Source: Candidatus Sumerlaeota bacterium | GTDB taxonomy: Bacteria > Sumerlaeota > Sumerlaeia > JADFCT01 | Reading direction: 5' to 3' | Length of the DNA stretch: 7,273 bases | Assembly (NCBI GenBank): GCA_017161665.1 | Contig: JADFCT010000193.1 | Span: 1-7,273 of the forward strand | In this document: positions 5,723 to 7,273 of the stretch, in pieces | Position numbering within the stretch: the stretch's first letter is position 1 | How the letters are laid out: every line of letters starts with the position of its first letter | Notes under the pieces: generated by a model | The model's database searches: none | What the model saw: only the letters and a program-made list of their open reading frames with translations | Told to the model about the DNA's origin: nothing | Made by a program: the position numbers and the translations under genes

Positions 5723-6225
5723 TGGAATCGATTCAGTCCATTCGTTTAGGAATGCTCCAGGGCCGCGAGACGGTCGGGCCGCTGGCCGCTCCGGCGCGCG
5801 GGTTGTTTTCCGCCGTTCCCGTGAGTCAGGCTCAAGGAATCGGTGGCCAGAACACGGTCGATCGGTTGCGATCGGCGGGCATGTCGGATGACGAGAAAAT
5901 GGAGTTGGCCGCGTCACAGTTTGAGTCGATGATGGTTCGGATGATGCTGAAACAGATGCGCGCTACCGTCCCGGAAGGCGGCCTGATCGAAAAGAACTCC
6001 GGCGAGAAAATGTTTGAGGAGTATTCGGACGAAGAAACAGCCAACCACGCCAGCTCCCAGATGGGTCTGGGCCTGGCCGAGGCCTTGATTCGCCAATTGC
6101 AGTATCAACCCCACCCAGCCCAGTCCGGCCCCCGGACGATTTCGATGCCGTCTCGGGCCGACGCCGAAGGGGCCACTCAGCATTTGACCGCCCGCGGCAT
6201 CCAGGTCCTGGCCCCCAAGAAATAA
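5722..6225 (+). CDS. flgJ: FlgJ-like rod-binding protein, no muramidase domain
   Basis: FlgJ helps rod assembly in the periplasm. In enterobacteria it is a two-domain protein of over 300 residues, with an N-terminal rod-binding part and a C-terminal peptidoglycan hydrolase. This 167-residue version has only the rod-binding part: residues about 54-127 contain SDDEKMELAASQFESMMVRM, then MLKQMR, and the conserved FEEYSDEETANHASSQMGLG followed by LAEALIRQL. The remainder is a proline/alanine-rich tail with no hydrolase motif. Rod-binding-only FlgJ is known in several groups that use a separate lytic enzyme to open the cell wall. The ATG overlaps the flgI stop (TAATG) and has no strong ribosome binding site of its own, so translation is probably coupled to flgI. 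Two tandem stops (TAATAA) end it, followed by a hairpin. Confidence 0.9.
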   Translation: MESIQSIRLGMLQGRETVGPLAAPARGLFSAVPVSQAQGIGGQNTVDRLRSAGMSDDEKMELAASQFESMMVRMMLKQMRATVPEGGLIEKNSGEKMFEEYSDEETANHASSQMGLGLAEALIRQLQYQPHPAQSGPRTISMPSRADAEGATQHLTARGIQVLAPKK

Positions 6226-6247
6226 TAATTTTCCGATCATTCAAGGC

Positions 6248-6279
6248 AAGCGCGCGGAAATATCTTCTTCCGCGCGCTT
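6248..6279 (+). terminator. Perfect 12-bp hairpin after flgJ, probable terminator
   Basis: AAGCGCGCGGAA (6248-6259) and TTCCGCGCGCTT (6268-6279) are perfect reverse complements around an 8-base loop. A further GC/GC pair forms past a one-base bulge. The stem is 22 bases after the flgJ stop. Only TTTGCTGTTG follows, so the T tract is poor. It could be a terminator without a full U run or an mRNA 3'-end stabiliser. Its position at a promoter-separated boundary supports an end of transcript. Confidence 0.65.
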
Positions 6280-6352
6280 TGCTGTTGGGGGCGAGGCCGG
6301 CGATCCCCCCCCATCGGGCGCCCCCGCGGTCAACGGGAATGGTTCTGGCTAT

Positions 6353-6358
6353 TATAAT
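6353..6358 (+). promoter_or_regulatory. Isolated TATAAT, weak sigma70 candidate
   Basis: A perfect TATAAT lies in the flgJ-flgM gap. At the usual 16-18 base spacing upstream the best -35 candidate matches TTGACA at only about three positions, and no TG extension precedes the box. It could provide a basal housekeeping transcript of flgM, but chance is equally likely. Confidence 0.2.
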
Positions 6359-6380
6359 CTTTGAAGAATTCGACTGGATA

Positions 6381-6403
6381 TTTTTGCCGAGACCTTTTTG
6401 CCG
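6381..6403. repeat. TTTTTGCCG direct repeat upstream of flgM
   Basis: TTTTTGCCG occurs at 6381-6389 and 6395-6403, 14 bases start to start, about 70 bp upstream of the sigma28 -35 element. No function is known to me. Confidence 0.35.
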
Positions 6404-6470
6404 CTGGCTTTCGGCTTCCGATTTTGATTAGAAAGGAGGGCAGATCGGGGCATAAAATGCAGGCGCTGAG

Positions 6471-6498
6471 TAAAGCAATGTGTGTCTTGCGCCGATAA
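6471..6498 (+). promoter_or_regulatory. Sigma28 (FliA) promoter for flgM
   Basis: TAAA (6471-6474) is followed by 16 bases and then a perfect GCCGATAA (6491-6498). The classical enterobacterial sigma28 consensus is TAAA-N15-GCCGATAA, so only the spacing differs, by one base. Transcription would begin a few bases after the -10 box, about 25-30 nt before the flgM ATG. A sigma28 promoter in front of the gene for its own anti-sigma factor gives negative feedback, as is known for flgM in enterobacteria. Confidence 0.85.
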
Positions 6499-6533
6499 GG
6501 TTCCCATAGGTTCGATTAAGGAAAGCGGAGATC

Positions 6534-6890
6534 ATGAAAATTTCACGGAAGAAGTCTTCGGACGGCGCCACCCCTCTGCCAAGTGTTGGCCCCATGGCCG
6601 GTCCCTCGGGATCCCGACCGAAGAAAGTGGAGAAAACGGACAAAGCCGACCCTGTGGAGCCGAACATCGGCGTCAGTCTTTCGGGCACCACCCAGCAGGT
6701 GGCGGCGGTCCGAAAACAACTGGACGCGATTCCGGATGTGCGGATGGACAAAATCGTCGATATCAAGATGGCTGTGGACGCCGGCTCGTATAAGGTCGAG
6801 AGCGGTAAAGTGGCCAAAAAGATGATCGATGAGTCCTTGCGCGAATCGGCCCGCTTCACGGAAAAGAAGCAAGACAAGAAGAAGGACTGA
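6534..6890 (+). CDS. flgM: Anti-sigma28 factor FlgM
   Basis: FlgM binds and inhibits sigma28 (FliA) in the cytoplasm. Once the hook-basal body is finished it is exported through the flagellar secretion channel, freeing sigma28 for late genes. The 118-residue product is somewhat longer than the usual 90-105. The N-terminal third is basic, proline/serine-rich and probably disordered, as expected for an exported FlgM. Residues about 43-104 form the conserved domain: SLSGTTQQVAAVRKQLDAIP, then DVRMDKIVDIKMAVDAGSY and KVESGKVAKKMIDESLRES, matching the sigma-binding C-terminal helices. A charged tail, TEKKQDKKKD, ends the protein. AAGGA (6518-6522) and GCGGAG (6525-6530) precede the ATG. A sigma28 promoter lies directly upstream, and flgN follows after 92 nt. 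Confidence 0.94.
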   Translation: MKISRKKSSDGATPLPSVGPMAGPSGSRPKKVEKTDKADPVEPNIGVSLSGTTQQVAAVRKQLDAIPDVRMDKIVDIKMAVDAGSYKVESGKVAKKMIDESLRESARFTEKKQDKKKD

Positions 6891-6982
6891 CACACCGTTG
6901 CCTTTCAATGCGTTCCGCGCCTGCGCCGGGTTCTCTCTGAATCCGGCCGTTGGCCCGCCCCGGCTTATCTGCCGCCCCTCTC

Positions 6983-7273
6983 ATGGAGCGTTTGTTCCCT
7001 CAATTGATTAACATTTTAGATAAAGAAGCGGACCTGTATCAGCGTCTGTTGATCACCCTGGGCGAAGAAAATCAATTCCTCGTCGCCAATGACACCCAGG
7101 GGCTGATGACGGTATCGCGCCGCAAGGATACGCTGGCCCTTCAGATTCGCTCTCTGGAAGAGTCCCGCCAACTGGTGACCGAAAAACTCGCGCGGTTGAT
7201 GAATCGATCGATCAGCGGCCTGACCCTGACGGACCTGTGTGAACGGGCGCCGGAGGCCTTTGCCGATCCGTTG
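6983..7273 (+). CDS. flgN: FlgN-type flagellar export chaperone (partial, 3' end beyond window)
   Basis: FlgN is the cytoplasmic export chaperone for the hook-filament junction proteins FlgK and FlgL. The frame opens with ATG at 6983 and remains open for 97 codons to the window edge. It reads MERLFPQLINILDKEADLYQ, then RLLITLGEENQFLVANDTQG and a helical, charged stretch with SRRKDTLALQIRSLEESRQL. This hydrophilic helical pattern, the L-x-x-E-x-x-x-Y-x-x-L opening, and the N-D-x-x-G-L-M/L segment are typical of FlgN-like proteins. The position directly after flgM is the classical flgMN pair. No good ribosome binding site precedes the ATG. An in-frame TTG at 6950 is an alternative start but also lacks one. 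Similarity in this family is low, so the call rests partly on context. Confidence 0.8.
   Translation, partial: MERLFPQLINILDKEADLYQRLLITLGEENQFLVANDTQGLMTVSRRKDTLALQIRSLEESRQLVTEKLARLMNRSISGLTLTDLCERAPEAFADPL

Larger units (their letters stand above)
6226..6533. other. flgJ-flgM intergenic region
   Basis: A 308-base gap that separates the basal-body unit from the flgM unit. It contains a perfect 12-bp hairpin just after flgJ, an isolated TATAAT (6353-6358) with only a poor -35 match upstream, a direct repeat TTTTTGCCG (6381-6389 and 6395-6403), an AAGGAGG motif (6433-6439) without a properly spaced start, and a sigma28 promoter (6471-6498). No convincing gene is seen. Confidence 0.75.

Noticed and set aside
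6376..6387. TGGATATTTTTGCC as a sigma54 promoter upstream of flgM
   Set aside because: The GG and GC are only 8 bases apart. Sigma54 promoters require 10.
6457..6498. 13-codon leader ORF (MQALSKAMCVLRR) ending in the TAA of the sigma28 -10 box
   Set aside because: The AAGGAGG at 6433-6439 is 17 bases from its ATG, too far for normal initiation. Its stop lies inside the promoter, so the flgM transcript from that promoter would not contain it.

Overview
The window is an ordinary-looking but well-organised flagellar rod/ring gene cluster, read left to right on the + strand: flgF, flgG, flgA, a small unrecognised ORF, flgH, flgI, flgJ, flgM and the 5' part of flgN, which runs off the right edge. 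Genes for both an outer-membrane L ring (FlgH lipoprotein) and a periplasmic P ring (FlgI) show a diderm (Gram-negative) host. The sequence is moderately GC-rich by eye. The order flgF-G-A-H-I-J followed by flgM-N, a FlgJ lacking the muramidase domain, a long FlgA, and sigma54-type promoters together resemble deltaproteobacterial-like (Desulfobacterota and relatives) flagellar operons, but the lineage cannot be fixed from this window alone.

Layout: positions 1-84 may hold the start of a divergent gene on the - strand (weak). About 85-380 is a non-coding upstream region with small repeats, ending in a near-consensus sigma54 promoter (381-396). flgF and flgG follow as one unit, closed by a strong hairpin at 2101-2134. 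A second, weaker sigma54-like site (2148-2162) lies just downstream and could start a second unit: flgA, the 102-aa ORF, flgH, flgI and flgJ, closed by a perfect 12-bp hairpin (6248-6279). A 308-bp gap then carries a sigma28 promoter (6471-6498) with a perfect GCCGATAA -10 box, followed by flgM and the start of flgN.

How the genes work together: FlgF and FlgG build the proximal and distal rod. FlgJ assists rod assembly in the periplasm, FlgA chaperones P-ring assembly, FlgI forms the P ring and FlgH the L ring. FlgM binds and inhibits sigma28 until the hook-basal body is complete and FlgM is exported. FlgN chaperones the hook-filament junction proteins. The promoter types match this order: structural rod/ring units behind sigma54 sites, and the late regulator/chaperone unit behind a sigma28 site.

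Several long open frames begin upstream of the real gene starts. flgF, flgH, flgI and the small ORF are given later starts here, based on Shine-Dalgarno position, signal peptides and, for flgF, overlap with the promoter. No mobile element, CRISPR array, tRNA or rRNA was seen, and I found no convincing new biological system. The least explained items are the 102-aa ORF between flgA and flgH, the extended N-terminal half of FlgA, and the repeats upstream of the flgF promoter.
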